A stretch of 64,000 bases of DNA from NCBI GenBank assembly GCA_016200545.1, contig JACQEO010000050.1, positions 1-64,000 of the forward strand. The letters run 5' to 3'. Origin of the DNA: Deltaproteobacteria bacterium. GTDB lineage: Bacteria > Desulfobacterota > Binatia > UTPRO1. Below, one piece after another: positions 44,383 to 53,376 of the stretch. Made by a program: the position numbers and the translations under genes. The notes under the pieces are model-generated. The model ran no database searches. It was not told the origin of the DNA and saw nothing but the letters and a program-made list of their open reading frames with translations. Positions within the stretch are counted from its first letter, which is position 1. Every line of letters starts with the position of its first letter.

Positions 44383-46034
44383 TCCTCGTTCAGCGCTCGG
44401 AGGAATGCGGCGAGAGGAGCAACGTCGTCCGCATCGATGCGGACGCCGGACAATTCCGGCGATCCGTTCCGTAACTTTCCAGCGCGTGCCAAGTCGGAAG
44501 TCGCGACGTAGAACCGGAGGACGTCCTCGATCGTGTCCATCGCGCCCGAATGGAAGTAGGGATTGGATTGCCCTAGGTCCCTGATGGACGGCGTCTTGAA
44601 GTATGCGACGGTCAACGGCAAGACCGTCGCTTGTGTACAATTCTTCGCCGCCCGCCCGAACTGCTCGCACAAGATTCGCGTGAGCGCGCGCTGAGGTTTC
44701 GGCACGTCCGGGTTCGCGAAGATGTTCCAGACACCGAGATCCGCATAGCCGGGATTGTCGGCGGATGGTGCCGATCGGAATCGGCTCGTCGCCTTCGGGT
44801 GCCGCGACGACGGTGGCAGGTAGGTATCGAACTGCGCGTTGCGCGTGCTCAAGCCGGGGACATCGAGGGCGGCGAATGCTCCACGGCCGAAGATGCCGTC
44901 ATACTCGCCCTGGGACACGCCGTTGTTGTGCAAGCGATAGTCGGTGAACTGCGGCGGAGTGTGACACGCGACGCAATTTCCGACGTGCCCCCGGCGCGAC
45001 GCGCCAGCCCGAGTGAAGAATAGCTCGAGCCCGTGCAGCTCGGTCGCGCCGAATTGAAACGATTGGTTGTGAAGCTCGAACTCGCCGTCCTCGGGTGTGA
45101 TCCACACCAAGTGCTTCCGCTGCCCGATGAGCGCGAGAAGGCGCTGCGCGTACGCAAGACCCGATTCTCCGTTCTTCGGCTGCGACGGCAAGGCATTCTT
45201 GCCGATGAAGAGGTCGTAGGGCGACCGTGATTCCCGGCCGGTGTTCGTGGTGCCGAATCGAAGCGAATCCATGTAGGCACGTATCAGCTTCGCTACCGCC
45301 AGCAGAATCTGATCGTCGGAAGCCGCGTCGACGTCGATACGATATTCTCGGGACATCTGCAGAGAAGTAGATACGCTCGGATCGGTTCCGAGCAACATGA
45401 CTCGATAGGGAATTCCGCCGCCGCCGGGATACGTCACCAGCCGCGGGTTCGCGCCGTTGTCCTCGCGAATCACTTTCGCGACGTGCGTGACGGCGATCGC
45501 AGCCTCGCTGGGCAGCCAACCGAAATTGCGCCCGGTGAGCGTATCGATCACCAGGTCCTCGGGGCTCGCAAACTCCCCATCGAGGTGCAGGAGCAGCGGA
45601 ACCTCGCGCGGTAGGCCCAGGCTGACCATGAGCGGCGCGTTGCGCGCGGTCCGGGTGAGACCGTCGTCGCGGCGCGGAATCGGGCTCCGCCGACTGAAGT
45701 CGCAGTACGTCCGCCCGGCGAGGGGCTCTTCGAGCAGGAAGTCGTCGCCGAGATGACATTGCCGGCAATTCATGCTCTGTCCGCGAAAGGGACTCGTCAG
45801 CGACCTCGCCGCGGTGAACGGCATTTGGTCCAGGACGGGATCGCCGGCCGGGAGCGTCGCATTCACGTTGCCGTTGCAGCGCGCGAAGAAGAACTGGGCG
45901 AAGCGGGGGTCGAAGAACAGACGCTCGCCGAGCCGTACTGCCGGCGCGGCAGCAGACAGGCGCTGCCCGTCGACGGTCGCGCTCGCAGCAGGGATGGAGA
46001 ACGCGACGATCAGCGCTACCAAGAAAGCGACCAT
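44373..46034 (-). CDS. Cytochrome c peroxidase/MauG-like di-heme protein
   Basis: A 553-residue protein with a signal peptide (FLVALIVAFSIPAASA). Two haem c sites are CRQCH (C90, C93, H94) and CVACH (C354, C357, H358). Family features include RLGERLFFDPRFAQ at the start and PSIRDLGQSNPYFHSGAMDTIEDVLRFY near the end, in segments. It starts 12 bases after the 1124-residue gene and is probably co-transcribed. It may reduce peroxides or modify the partner protein. Confidence 0.87.
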   Translation of the reverse strand: MVAFLVALIVAFSIPAASATVDGQRLSAAAPAVRLGERLFFDPRFAQFFFARCNGNVNATLPAGDPVLDQMPFTAARSLTSPFRGQSMNCRQCHLGDDFLLEEPLAGRTYCDFSRRSPIPRRDDGLTRTARNAPLMVSLGLPREVPLLLHLDGEFASPEDLVIDTLTGRNFGWLPSEAAIAVTHVAKVIREDNGANPRLVTYPGGGGIPYRVMLLGTDPSVSTSLQMSREYRIDVDAASDDQILLAVAKLIRAYMDSLRFGTTNTGRESRSPYDLFIGKNALPSQPKNGESGLAYAQRLLALIGQRKHLVWITPEDGEFELHNQSFQFGATELHGLELFFTRAGASRRGHVGNCVACHTPPQFTDYRLHNNGVSQGEYDGIFGRGAFAALDVPGLSTRNAQFDTYLPPSSRHPKATSRFRSAPSADNPGYADLGVWNIFANPDVPKPQRALTRILCEQFGRAAKNCTQATVLPLTVAYFKTPSIRDLGQSNPYFHSGAMDTIEDVLRFYVATSDLARAGKLRNGSPELSGVRIDADDVAPLAAFLRALNEDYQ

Positions 46035-46046
46035 GCGGGATCGACG

Positions 46047-49000
46047 CTACTTGAACGTCGGCGTCGTCTGGTCGATCGAGCGTAGGAACTGCACGAGGTC
46101 GGCGCGCTGCTGCGAGTCGGCAACGAAGTGGTGACGGGTGCCGCCGTTGCCATCCTGCGAGCCGTCGAGGACCTGCTCGAGGGTCTGGGAGAGGCCGCTG
46201 TAGAAGTACGGAGCCGTCGCATGCACCGAGAGGAGCGACGGGATGTTCAGACCGTTGGCACCGAGGGGCGCGATCGCCTGCGAGGGGTCGGCGGCATTGA
46301 TGCGGATCTCGTTGGTGCGCCCGGCAGCGGACGTGAAGGTGCCGACGTTGATGAGCACGTCGGGGCCCTGCCGGAGCGTCTGCCGCAGCTCGGCCCCGAT
46401 GACCCGCTCGGCGCCGAAGCCGAGGCCGATCTCGGGTGACGGCGGCACCGGGTAGTCGACCGTGGAGCGCGACCAGCGTTTGCCGCCGTGGCAGGACGCG
46501 CAGCTGAACTCCGGCACGACGAGACCGACCTCCTTGAAGAGCTTCTTGCCGCGTTTCGCCGCCACGTCGTTCTTCGCCACCGGCGCGTGCAGCGACCGGA
46601 TGGTCTCGACGAACGTCGCGATCACGTCCTGCGGCGCACTGCGCCCACCGCTCGCGACGGGGAGGAAGTTCGTCACGCCGGGCGGTGTCGACGCCCGCAA
46701 GTCGCGCCGTGCGAGGGAGAGGTTGCCCCGCGTCACCCACGCGCCGCTCGGCGTCCCCGCGGGTCCGGCGACGGGCCCATTGGTCGCGGGGCTGTACTCG
46801 AAGATCGAGGTCTGGTCGGCGCCGGCATTGTCAACGCCGCCGAGGACGTAGATCTGATTGGTGCTGAGGGAACTACCGATACCGAAGCGCGCGCGCGGGG
46901 CGGGAAGCGCCGTGTGCGGCGTCGCGACCACGACGGCGGCCTGCGCGAGATATTCCTCCACGCTGCCGAGGACCGTTCCCGCGTCGTTCTGGCCGCCGAT
47001 CACGAACACGCGCGAGGTCACGCCGCGAAACACCGTCGCGACGCCATGGTTCCGCCGCAGGGTGAGACCGGCGGGGTTGAAGCTCGTCCACGTCCCCGGA
47101 CCGGCGGGATCGGCCTGGAAGCGCTGCACCGGGGTGAGCGTCGTCAGGGTGGGCACGGCCTCGGAGCCGGTGCTGCCGGCGACGACGTGGATGAGCTCGA
47201 GCGGCTCGGCCGTGCTGACGCCACCCGCGACGGTGACCCCGAATTGCGCGACCCCCGTGGGGAGCGACGACACCGTGCGCCAGGTGTCGGTCTGCGGGTT
47301 GTACTCCTCGACCGTCGCGAGCGGTGCCGCCGATGCGTCGGTACTCGCGTAGCCTCCGATCGCGTAGACGCGCTCACCCTGCGCCGTCTCGACGGCCGCC
47401 GCCCCGAGCGAGTGCCGGCCGGTGAAGCCCGTGTTGTTGCGCGGCGTCCAGGCGTTCGTGCGCGGGTTGAACTCGACGATCGACGCCGCCCCCGTGATCA
47501 AGGCGCCCTGGCCAGGGCCGGTGCGCCCGCCGATGATGAAGACGCGGTCGTTGTTCAACGTCGCCACGCCGAAGTCGCGTCGTGCGCCGATGATCTGCGG
47601 CAGCAGCGCGCCGCCGGCGAGATCGTTTGTGGCGCCGACGGCGCCGGTCACCTGCTGGAACTGCTCGATGAGCGCGGAGTCCGTCGGCGAGGCGCCGCTC
47701 GCGCCGCCGAGCGCGTAGAACAACCGATCGTCGTCGATCAGGCCGCGGCCCCCGAAGACGTTGCGCGTGTTCAGTTCGAAGTCCTGAACCTCGTCACGTA
47801 TGGCGCTCCAGTTGAGCACGTGCTGGTCGAAGGGCTTCTTCTTGTTGAACGTGCCGTCGAGCGCGATCGTCTGCCGTGGACCCGTGTCGAACATCCAGGT
47901 GACGTTGTCGCTGAGGCCCCCCGGATGGCAGGTGACGCACGAGCCCCAACCCTCGCTCGACATGCGGGTCTGCGGCCCGCGGCCGGTGTAGAAGAGGGCG
48001 GCGCCGACCTGGGCGAGATCGGCCGGCGTCCCGTTCTCCGGGAAGGCCGACGACTGGACCTCGGCGAGGATCGCCGGCGCGGTCGCGTTGCTGAGGTCGA
48101 CGACCGACACCGAGCGGCTGATGAAGTTGGAGACGTAGGCACGCTGGCCGGTGCCGTTGATGACGAGACCGCGTGGCGCGCGCGGGAACGCGAAGTCGTC
48201 GGCGCCACGCAGGTCGACGCGGACGATCTGACTCGGCCCGGCGACGAGGGGCGCGCCGATCGTCGGCACGCCGAACGCATCGGCGGTCAAGCGCACGAGC
48301 GTGTCGGTGCTCTGGATGGCGATCCACGCGTCGGAGCCGTCCGGCCGCCAGGTCACCGCGACCGGGTTCGAGAAGAAGAGGCGAGGCGCGGGGGTGGTGG
48401 CGAGATTGACGCCCTGGTTCAGATTCAGCGGCGCGGTGCGCCGAGCGTTCGGGTCGGTCTGCGCTGCGGTCAGCTCGTTACGCGTCGTCCGGTCGAAGAT
48501 CGACACCAGCCCCTGGATGTTCGAGTTGAACCGCAGCGGGCCGTTCGGCGACGCGCCCGTGCTCACGACGTAGACTTGCGGCTGGCTCGGGTGGATCGCG
48601 ATCGCGGCGAGCTGGTTGGGAAACGCGCCCGTCGCGGTGGTGAAGGTCTGCGGGTTCGTCGACGCGACGGCGGGGACGAGCCCGGACGGTGCCGGCGCCA
48701 GGCGACCGTTCGCGTTGAAGCCGGTATTGGCGAGCGGCGCGAGCGTGATCGGATTGGGCGCGCCGAGGAGCGTGTTGGTCGCGGCCGAGAACGCCACCAC
48801 GCGACCTTCGCGCTGGTCGTCCTGTCCCTCGTCGGTGCTGGTCTTCCCGGGCCGGAGCTGCGCGAAAAACGACGCCACGAAGACGCTCTCGTCGGTGTCG
48901 TCGGTGTCGCCGTCATTGGTGACGGCGAGGGCACGTGGACTGGTCCCGAAGAGGCTCAGGTCGGCGGTGGCAATCAACGTCGGCTTGCGGGTCGTCGTGT

Positions 49001-49421
49001 CGAACACCATGAGATTGTTCGATACCGCGTTGGCCACGTAGAGCCGTGTCCCGTTGGGTGAGAGCGCGACGGCGCGCGGCTCGACGCCGACCTTGAGCTT
49101 GCCCTTCGTCTTGAGCTTGGCGACGTCGATGATGGTCACCGTTCCGTCCAACGCGTTCGCGACGTAGGCGCGGTCGTCCGGCGAGATGGCGACGTTCTCC
49201 GGATCCTTGCCGGTCTTGATCTCCTTGAGCTTCACCGGCGAGTCGCTCGTGACGTCGAAGACCGTCACGGTATTCGCGTCAGGATTGACGTTGACGAGCC
49301 GGTGGTCGTCGGCGGTGAGAGCGATCGGGCTCGACTGCTCGGCCGCATCGAGCGTCCACGGCAGGCACGCCGTCCAGGCGAGGACGAGCGCGGCCACGGG
49401 TCCGAAACACGGACATCGCAT
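46047..49421 (-). CDS. Fusion: YVTN propeller, haem, Kelch propeller, C-terminal haem
   Basis: A 1124-residue exported protein (GGGGAGGATCTC before ATG 49421; signal to about residue 27). Residues 35-150 and 265-455 hold YVTN/YncE repeats (NVAISPDDRAYVANALDGTV, AVALSPNGTRLYVANAVSNN). A haem site CVTCH (C495, C498, H499) follows. From about 605 to 880 are Kelch repeats (RVFIIGGR, RVYAIGGY, RVFVIGGQ, QIYVLGGV). The C-terminal cytochrome domain has CASCH (C974, C977, H978) and PYFYSGLSQTLEQVLDG. Two propellers flank one haem, and a second haem ends the chain. It is operonic with a di-heme peroxidase-like protein, which suggests periplasmic electron transfer. Confidence 0.9.
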   Translation of the reverse strand: MRCPCFGPVAALVLAWTACLPWTLDAAEQSSPIALTADDHRLVNVNPDANTVTVFDVTSDSPVKLKEIKTGKDPENVAISPDDRAYVANALDGTVTIIDVAKLKTKGKLKVGVEPRAVALSPNGTRLYVANAVSNNLMVFDTTTRKPTLIATADLSLFGTSPRALAVTNDGDTDDTDESVFVASFFAQLRPGKTSTDEGQDDQREGRVVAFSAATNTLLGAPNPITLAPLANTGFNANGRLAPAPSGLVPAVASTNPQTFTTATGAFPNQLAAIAIHPSQPQVYVVSTGASPNGPLRFNSNIQGLVSIFDRTTRNELTAAQTDPNARRTAPLNLNQGVNLATTPAPRLFFSNPVAVTWRPDGSDAWIAIQSTDTLVRLTADAFGVPTIGAPLVAGPSQIVRVDLRGADDFAFPRAPRGLVINGTGQRAYVSNFISRSVSVVDLSNATAPAILAEVQSSAFPENGTPADLAQVGAALFYTGRGPQTRMSSEGWGSCVTCHPGGLSDNVTWMFDTGPRQTIALDGTFNKKKPFDQHVLNWSAIRDEVQDFELNTRNVFGGRGLIDDDRLFYALGGASGASPTDSALIEQFQQVTGAVGATNDLAGGALLPQIIGARRDFGVATLNNDRVFIIGGRTGPGQGALITGAASIVEFNPRTNAWTPRNNTGFTGRHSLGAAAVETAQGERVYAIGGYASTDASAAPLATVEEYNPQTDTWRTVSSLPTGVAQFGVTVAGGVSTAEPLELIHVVAGSTGSEAVPTLTTLTPVQRFQADPAGPGTWTSFNPAGLTLRRNHGVATVFRGVTSRVFVIGGQNDAGTVLGSVEEYLAQAAVVVATPHTALPAPRARFGIGSSLSTNQIYVLGGVDNAGADQTSIFEYSPATNGPVAGPAGTPSGAWVTRGNLSLARRDLRASTPPGVTNFLPVASGGRSAPQDVIATFVETIRSLHAPVAKNDVAAKRGKKLFKEVGLVVPEFSCASCHGGKRWSRSTVDYPVPPSPEIGLGFGAERVIGAELRQTLRQGPDVLINVGTFTSAAGRTNEIRINAADPSQAIAPLGANGLNIPSLLSVHATAPYFYSGLSQTLEQVLDGSQDGNGGTRHHFVADSQQRADLVQFLRSIDQTTPTFK

Positions 49422-49461
49422 GAGATCCTCCCCGCTCGCGGCGTACGCGATGCTACCCAGC

Positions 49462-50514
49462 TCAGCGCGCCGGCACGACCCCTTGCTCGATCATCGTCCG
49501 GGCGGTGTCGATGATGCTCTCTCGGACGGGCCGCATCATCCAACCGAGCTCGCGCTCGGCCTTCGCGGCGCTGACGAGCTCGGTCCGACCGACGAACCCG
49601 AGCGCAAGGCGCACCGCCTTGTCGAAGCGGGCGATGATCCACATGAGCCAGTACGGGAGGCGGCCGGTCGGGACGCGATAGCCGCGCGGATTGAACTCCG
49701 CGGCCAGGACCTTGGCGATGTCCTGGACCCAGATGTGCTCGCCGGCGCAGATGTAGCGATTGCCCGCGGCCTCCGGGCGCTCCATGGCGAGGCGATGCGC
49801 GAGCGCGACGTCGCGCACGTCGACGGGGGCGAAGCCGATCTCCGGGCAGGCCGGCATCTCGCGCATCATGAGCTTGCGGATGAGCTCGCCGGACGTGCCC
49901 TGATCGTCGTTCAGCAGTGGACCGAGCACGAAGCCCGGGTTGATGACGGCGAGCTCGAAACGCCGCTCGTGCGGCAGCGCCTTGACGAAGTCCCACGTGG
50001 CGCGCTCGGCGAGCGTCTTGCTCTTCGGATAGGCCTCGCAATTCTCGGCCTTCGACCAGTCGGCCTCGGTGCGCACCGCACTCTGGCCGTCGGTGTGTCC
50101 GAACGCCACGGCCGCGACCGACGACGTCATCACCACGCGCTTGACGGTGCCGGTCTCGGCGCACGCCTCGAGGACGCGCGTGGCACCATCGACCGCCGGT
50201 CGGATGAGCTCCATCTCGTCCTTCGGGACCTCGGCCGGAAACGGTGACGCGACGTGCTGCACGTAGGTGCACCCGGCGACGGCTTCGCGCCAGCCGCGGT
50301 CGGACGTGAGATCGGCCTCGACGAGCTCGAGCGCGCCACCGAGCGTCGTGGCCATGCGCCGCAGGTGTTCGGTCTTGCGGGAATCTCCCAAGCTGCGCAC
50401 CGTACCGCGCACCCGATAGCCGTGCTCGAGCAGCTCGCGTATGCAGTGGCCGGCGATGTAGCCGGATGCGCCTGTCACCAATACCAGGGGGCTGGGCTCG
50501 TTCGCTGCTGTCAT
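49462..50514 (-). CDS. NAD(P)-dependent epimerase/reductase (extended SDR)
   Basis: A 350-residue protein. The Rossmann motif is LVLVTGASGYIAGHCI (residues 10-25), and the active site has Ser131/Ser132 and Y162-P-K-S-K166. The pattern RVRGTVRSLGD and the Y..SK..AE context resemble dihydroflavonol/cinnamoyl-CoA reductase-type extended SDRs. It reduces a ketone or aldehyde or epimerises a sugar; substrate unknown. It lies after the secreted repeat protein on the same strand. Confidence 0.9.
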   Translation of the reverse strand: MTAANEPSPLVLVTGASGYIAGHCIRELLEHGYRVRGTVRSLGDSRKTEHLRRMATTLGGALELVEADLTSDRGWREAVAGCTYVQHVASPFPAEVPKDEMELIRPAVDGATRVLEACAETGTVKRVVMTSSVAAVAFGHTDGQSAVRTEADWSKAENCEAYPKSKTLAERATWDFVKALPHERRFELAVINPGFVLGPLLNDDQGTSGELIRKLMMREMPACPEIGFAPVDVRDVALAHRLAMERPEAAGNRYICAGEHIWVQDIAKVLAAEFNPRGYRVPTGRLPYWLMWIIARFDKAVRLALGFVGRTELVSAAKAERELGWMMRPVRESIIDTARTMIEQGVVPAR

Positions 50515-50536
50515 CGGAGTGGTCCGGGATTCGACG

Positions 50537-51859
50537 TCAGTTTGCCGTCAGCTTGCCGGTCGTGACGTCGAGCCTCAGCACCAGCACCTGAATGGTGCCG
50601 TCGGCCTTGGGGAAGAACTTGCGGATCAGTATGAACTGCGATCCGTCGAATTCCTGATCGATCTGGGTGAAGAATCCTCCGAAGAACAGATTCGGATTCT
50701 CGATCGTCATCGTGCCCCCAGTGAACGTGTGAAACTGGGGCGATCGTATCAACACTACCCGCTGGTACTGCAACGCGAAGGCACTGGCGCCGGTTTTGGT
50801 CAGCGTCGCCTCGATGCTTCCGTCGAGCGTCGGGCCGGCCGTGGTGGACCCGATCGTGAGGTCGAGAGACAACGTCAGGTTCTTGCGGAGCTCGTCCTGA
50901 TTGCAATCGAGCGAGCCTACGAGCCCGCTCGCGTTTCGTTGCACCGCTCCGCTGCACACCAAGTGATTGATTTGACATTGGTCGTACACGACGTCGGCAG
51001 ACAGCGCCGAGCGCGTGATCGTGCCACCGTCAGGACAGGGCTCGGGACCCCCGGCCGTTGCCGCGCTCGTCGCCGCGCTCGGCACGACGCCGATCCCGAC
51101 GTCGAGAACCTCGGTCACGTCGTCCGACACGTTGGCGGCGCCCACGACCGCATCGGCCGGGACGAAGAAGTCGGGTGGGAGCGCGACGGGTCCGTCACCG
51201 ATCTGGTGGAACTGATCCGTACACGGGGCAACGGTGCACGCGTCGGCGCCGAAGCAGTTGAACGTGTTTGCGACAATCGCCGGCGTGCAGAGAATGAACG
51301 CCGGCCCTTCCGGGCGGAAGACGTTACCGCTGACCGAGCCGTCTTCGTTCTTGGTGATTGCCCAGCGTTCCGTGTGGACGTCCTTGCTGACGAAGATGCG
51401 CGTCCCGTCCGGTGAGAACTGCAGGCCCGACTCCCGCGAGCTCGCGATCAGCGGCTCGGCCGCGGAGGGCGCGGCAGCCGACGCCGTCGCTGCGCTCGGC
51501 AGATCGAAGAAGCCGGCGGGCAGCGCCACCTCGCCCTCGGTGATCGGCACGAACTCGTCCTGGCACGGAGCGGCGGGACAGGCATCCGCGCCGAAGCAGG
51601 TGTACAGGTTCGGCCCCGATCCCGGATTGCAGAAGACGAACGCGGCGGGGCCCCCGTTCGGTTGATAGACGTTGCCGCTCACGGTGCCGTCGTCGACGTT
51701 GAGGGTGATCGCCCACCGCTCGGCGCCGACGTCCTTGCTGACGAACACTCGCTTGCCGTCGGGCGAAAACTGGATTCCGGAGTCGCGCGCGCTCGCGTTT
51801 TCGACGGCGAGTGCGAGCGTGATCGTCAGCACCGCAAAACACATCATCGAGCGGGTCAT
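50537..51859 (-). CDS. Secreted protein with two tandem 90-residue repeats
   Basis: A 440-residue protein with signal peptide (residues 1-24). Residues 27-118 and 143-232 are copies of one module: SGIQFSPDGKRVFVSKDV / SGLQFSPDGTRIFVSKDV, ERWAIT, then CFGADACPAAPC / CFGADACTVAPC, and a closing ALPAGFF / ALPPDFF. The C-terminal 180 residues are beta-rich with ISSPQF-like strands and few Cys. I do not recognise the family. The conserved Cys of each repeat suggests disulfides outside the cell. Divergent from the Cys-rich gene at 51978. Confidence 0.75.
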   Translation of the reverse strand: MTRSMMCFAVLTITLALAVENASARDSGIQFSPDGKRVFVSKDVGAERWAITLNVDDGTVSGNVYQPNGGPAAFVFCNPGSGPNLYTCFGADACPAAPCQDEFVPITEGEVALPAGFFDLPSAATASAAAPSAAEPLIASSRESGLQFSPDGTRIFVSKDVHTERWAITKNEDGSVSGNVFRPEGPAFILCTPAIVANTFNCFGADACTVAPCTDQFHQIGDGPVALPPDFFVPADAVVGAANVSDDVTEVLDVGIGVVPSAATSAATAGGPEPCPDGGTITRSALSADVVYDQCQINHLVCSGAVQRNASGLVGSLDCNQDELRKNLTLSLDLTIGSTTAGPTLDGSIEATLTKTGASAFALQYQRVVLIRSPQFHTFTGGTMTIENPNLFFGGFFTQIDQEFDGSQFILIRKFFPKADGTIQVLVLRLDVTTGKLTAN

Positions 51860-51977
51860 CGTTCACCTCGAGCGCGGGTTACGACGTTATGTACCACGGC
51901 CGAAGCGACGCCGACAACCGCGCGACGGATTGCGCTTGACCGAGCGTGCAGCCGCAACGATACTCGGTCGTCACACT

Positions 51978-53312
51978 ATGGGCTCACGACGATTCCTCGA
52001 AATGCTGGCGGCAACGGTTTTTGTGCTCTCCCTGGCGCTTGCCGGAACGGCGCAGGCGGACGCCTTGCGATGTAAAGCGACGATCGTCAAGGCAAGCGCC
52101 GCCTTCGTGCAGGCGAAGGCGAAGGTGCTGCAAAAGTGCCACGAGGCAATCTTCAAAGGGAAGCTCACACCCGACACCAACTGCCTCGCGCATCCGCACG
52201 TCGTCGCCGCCATCACGAGCGTTCTCGCCAAGGTTTCCAACACGATCGCGAAAGGGTGCGGCGGCCAGGACAAGACGTGCGGCACGGCCGACGACGATCC
52301 GCTCGACGCGATCGGCTGGAACATCGGTCATTGCCCGGGGTTCGAAGATCGCGGCTGCACCAATACGATCGCGGATTGCCGCGACATCGCGACCTGCGTC
52401 ACCTGTATTGGGGAGGAGGCCGTCGACCAGACGATCGGCCTCTACTACGACACGCTGACGACGACGGCGCAAAAGGAGCTGAACAAGTGTCAGCTCACGA
52501 TCGGCAGGGAGAGCACGAAGTTCCTCCTCGCCAAGTCGCAGGCGCTCACGAACTGCTGGGACGCGGCCTTCAAGGGTACCGCGAGCGTGTGCCCGAAACC
52601 CGGCGACGGCAAGGCGGAAGCCGCGATCGCCAAGGCGAATAGCAAGAGGACCATCGCCATCTGCAAGGCGTGCGGCGGCGCCGACAAGGCGTGCGGAACC
52701 ACTGACGATCAGACACGGGCGGCCATCGGTTTTCCGAGCCAATGTCCCGGTGTCGGCTCCTGCACCGGATCGAGCGCGGAGCTGCTCGGGATCATCGGCT
52801 GCGTCGCCTGCGTGACCGATCTCAACGTCGACTGCGTCGACCGGTGCGCGATTCCGTCGCTCGCGACCTACCCGTTGGAATGTACCCCGGTGTCGTCGAC
52901 GACGCTCGACTACACCAAAAACCCGATCTACGGATCCGCCGACCTCGGCAGCGGCTTCACGCCCGACCCGCACACGGTGGGCGTCACGGCGGGAGGCCCG
53001 GTCGACGCCAGCTACCTCGGCGGCGGCTGCTCCGGCTTCGCCACGTCGGCACCGGACTTCCGGTTCAACTACACCAGCGGGGCCTCGCTGTTGCGCCTCT
53101 ACTTCATCGGCGCCGGCGATACGACCATGGTCGTCAACGATCCGGTCGGCACTTTCCATTGTGCCGACAACTCGTTCGGAACCGTCAACCCGACGATCGA
53201 TTTCAACAACCCCGCGAGCGGCTCGTATGACGTCTGGGTCGGGAGCCATGCGTCGGGCACGTTCGTCGCTGGCACCCTCTCGCTGACGGGGCTCGCCGGC
53301 AACCATCCGTAG
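51978..53312 (+). CDS. Secreted Cys-rich two-module protein with PPC-like C-terminal domain
   Basis: A 444-residue protein from ATG 51978 with signal peptide (MLAATVFVLSLALAGTAQA). Module 1 starts RCKATIVKASAAFVQAKAK and has CGGQDKTCGTADDDP and a CVTC. Module 2 starts KCQLTIGRESTKFLLAKSQ with CGGADKACGTTDDQ and CVAC. Both share order and spacing. The C-terminal 130 residues look like a pre-peptidase C-type beta-sandwich (RLYFIGAGDTTMVVNDPVG, PASGSYDVWVGSH). Same modular family as 19154 and 41701. Function unknown; extracellular. Confidence 0.78.
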   Translation: MGSRRFLEMLAATVFVLSLALAGTAQADALRCKATIVKASAAFVQAKAKVLQKCHEAIFKGKLTPDTNCLAHPHVVAAITSVLAKVSNTIAKGCGGQDKTCGTADDDPLDAIGWNIGHCPGFEDRGCTNTIADCRDIATCVTCIGEEAVDQTIGLYYDTLTTTAQKELNKCQLTIGRESTKFLLAKSQALTNCWDAAFKGTASVCPKPGDGKAEAAIAKANSKRTIAICKACGGADKACGTTDDQTRAAIGFPSQCPGVGSCTGSSAELLGIIGCVACVTDLNVDCVDRCAIPSLATYPLECTPVSSTTLDYTKNPIYGSADLGSGFTPDPHTVGVTAGGPVDASYLGGGCSGFATSAPDFRFNYTSGASLLRLYFIGAGDTTMVVNDPVGTFHCADNSFGTVNPTIDFNNPASGSYDVWVGSHASGTFVAGTLSLTGLAGNHP

Positions 53313-53376
53313 TCAGGGGTTCACGTCGTCGAGGCTCGTGCGTCGTCGCGAGAAGTTCGGCTATAGTACCCGTCCT

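Noticed and set aside
46488..49061. An 857-residue open frame on the plus strand
   Set aside because: It is fully antisense to the 1124-residue propeller/cytochrome gene, Arg/Glu-rich, and without any domain; a high-GC artefact.
37261..49421. The cytochrome cluster as a metal-reduction multi-haem conduit (MtrA type)
   Set aside because: Each protein has only two CxxCH sites, and no outer-membrane porin is visible.
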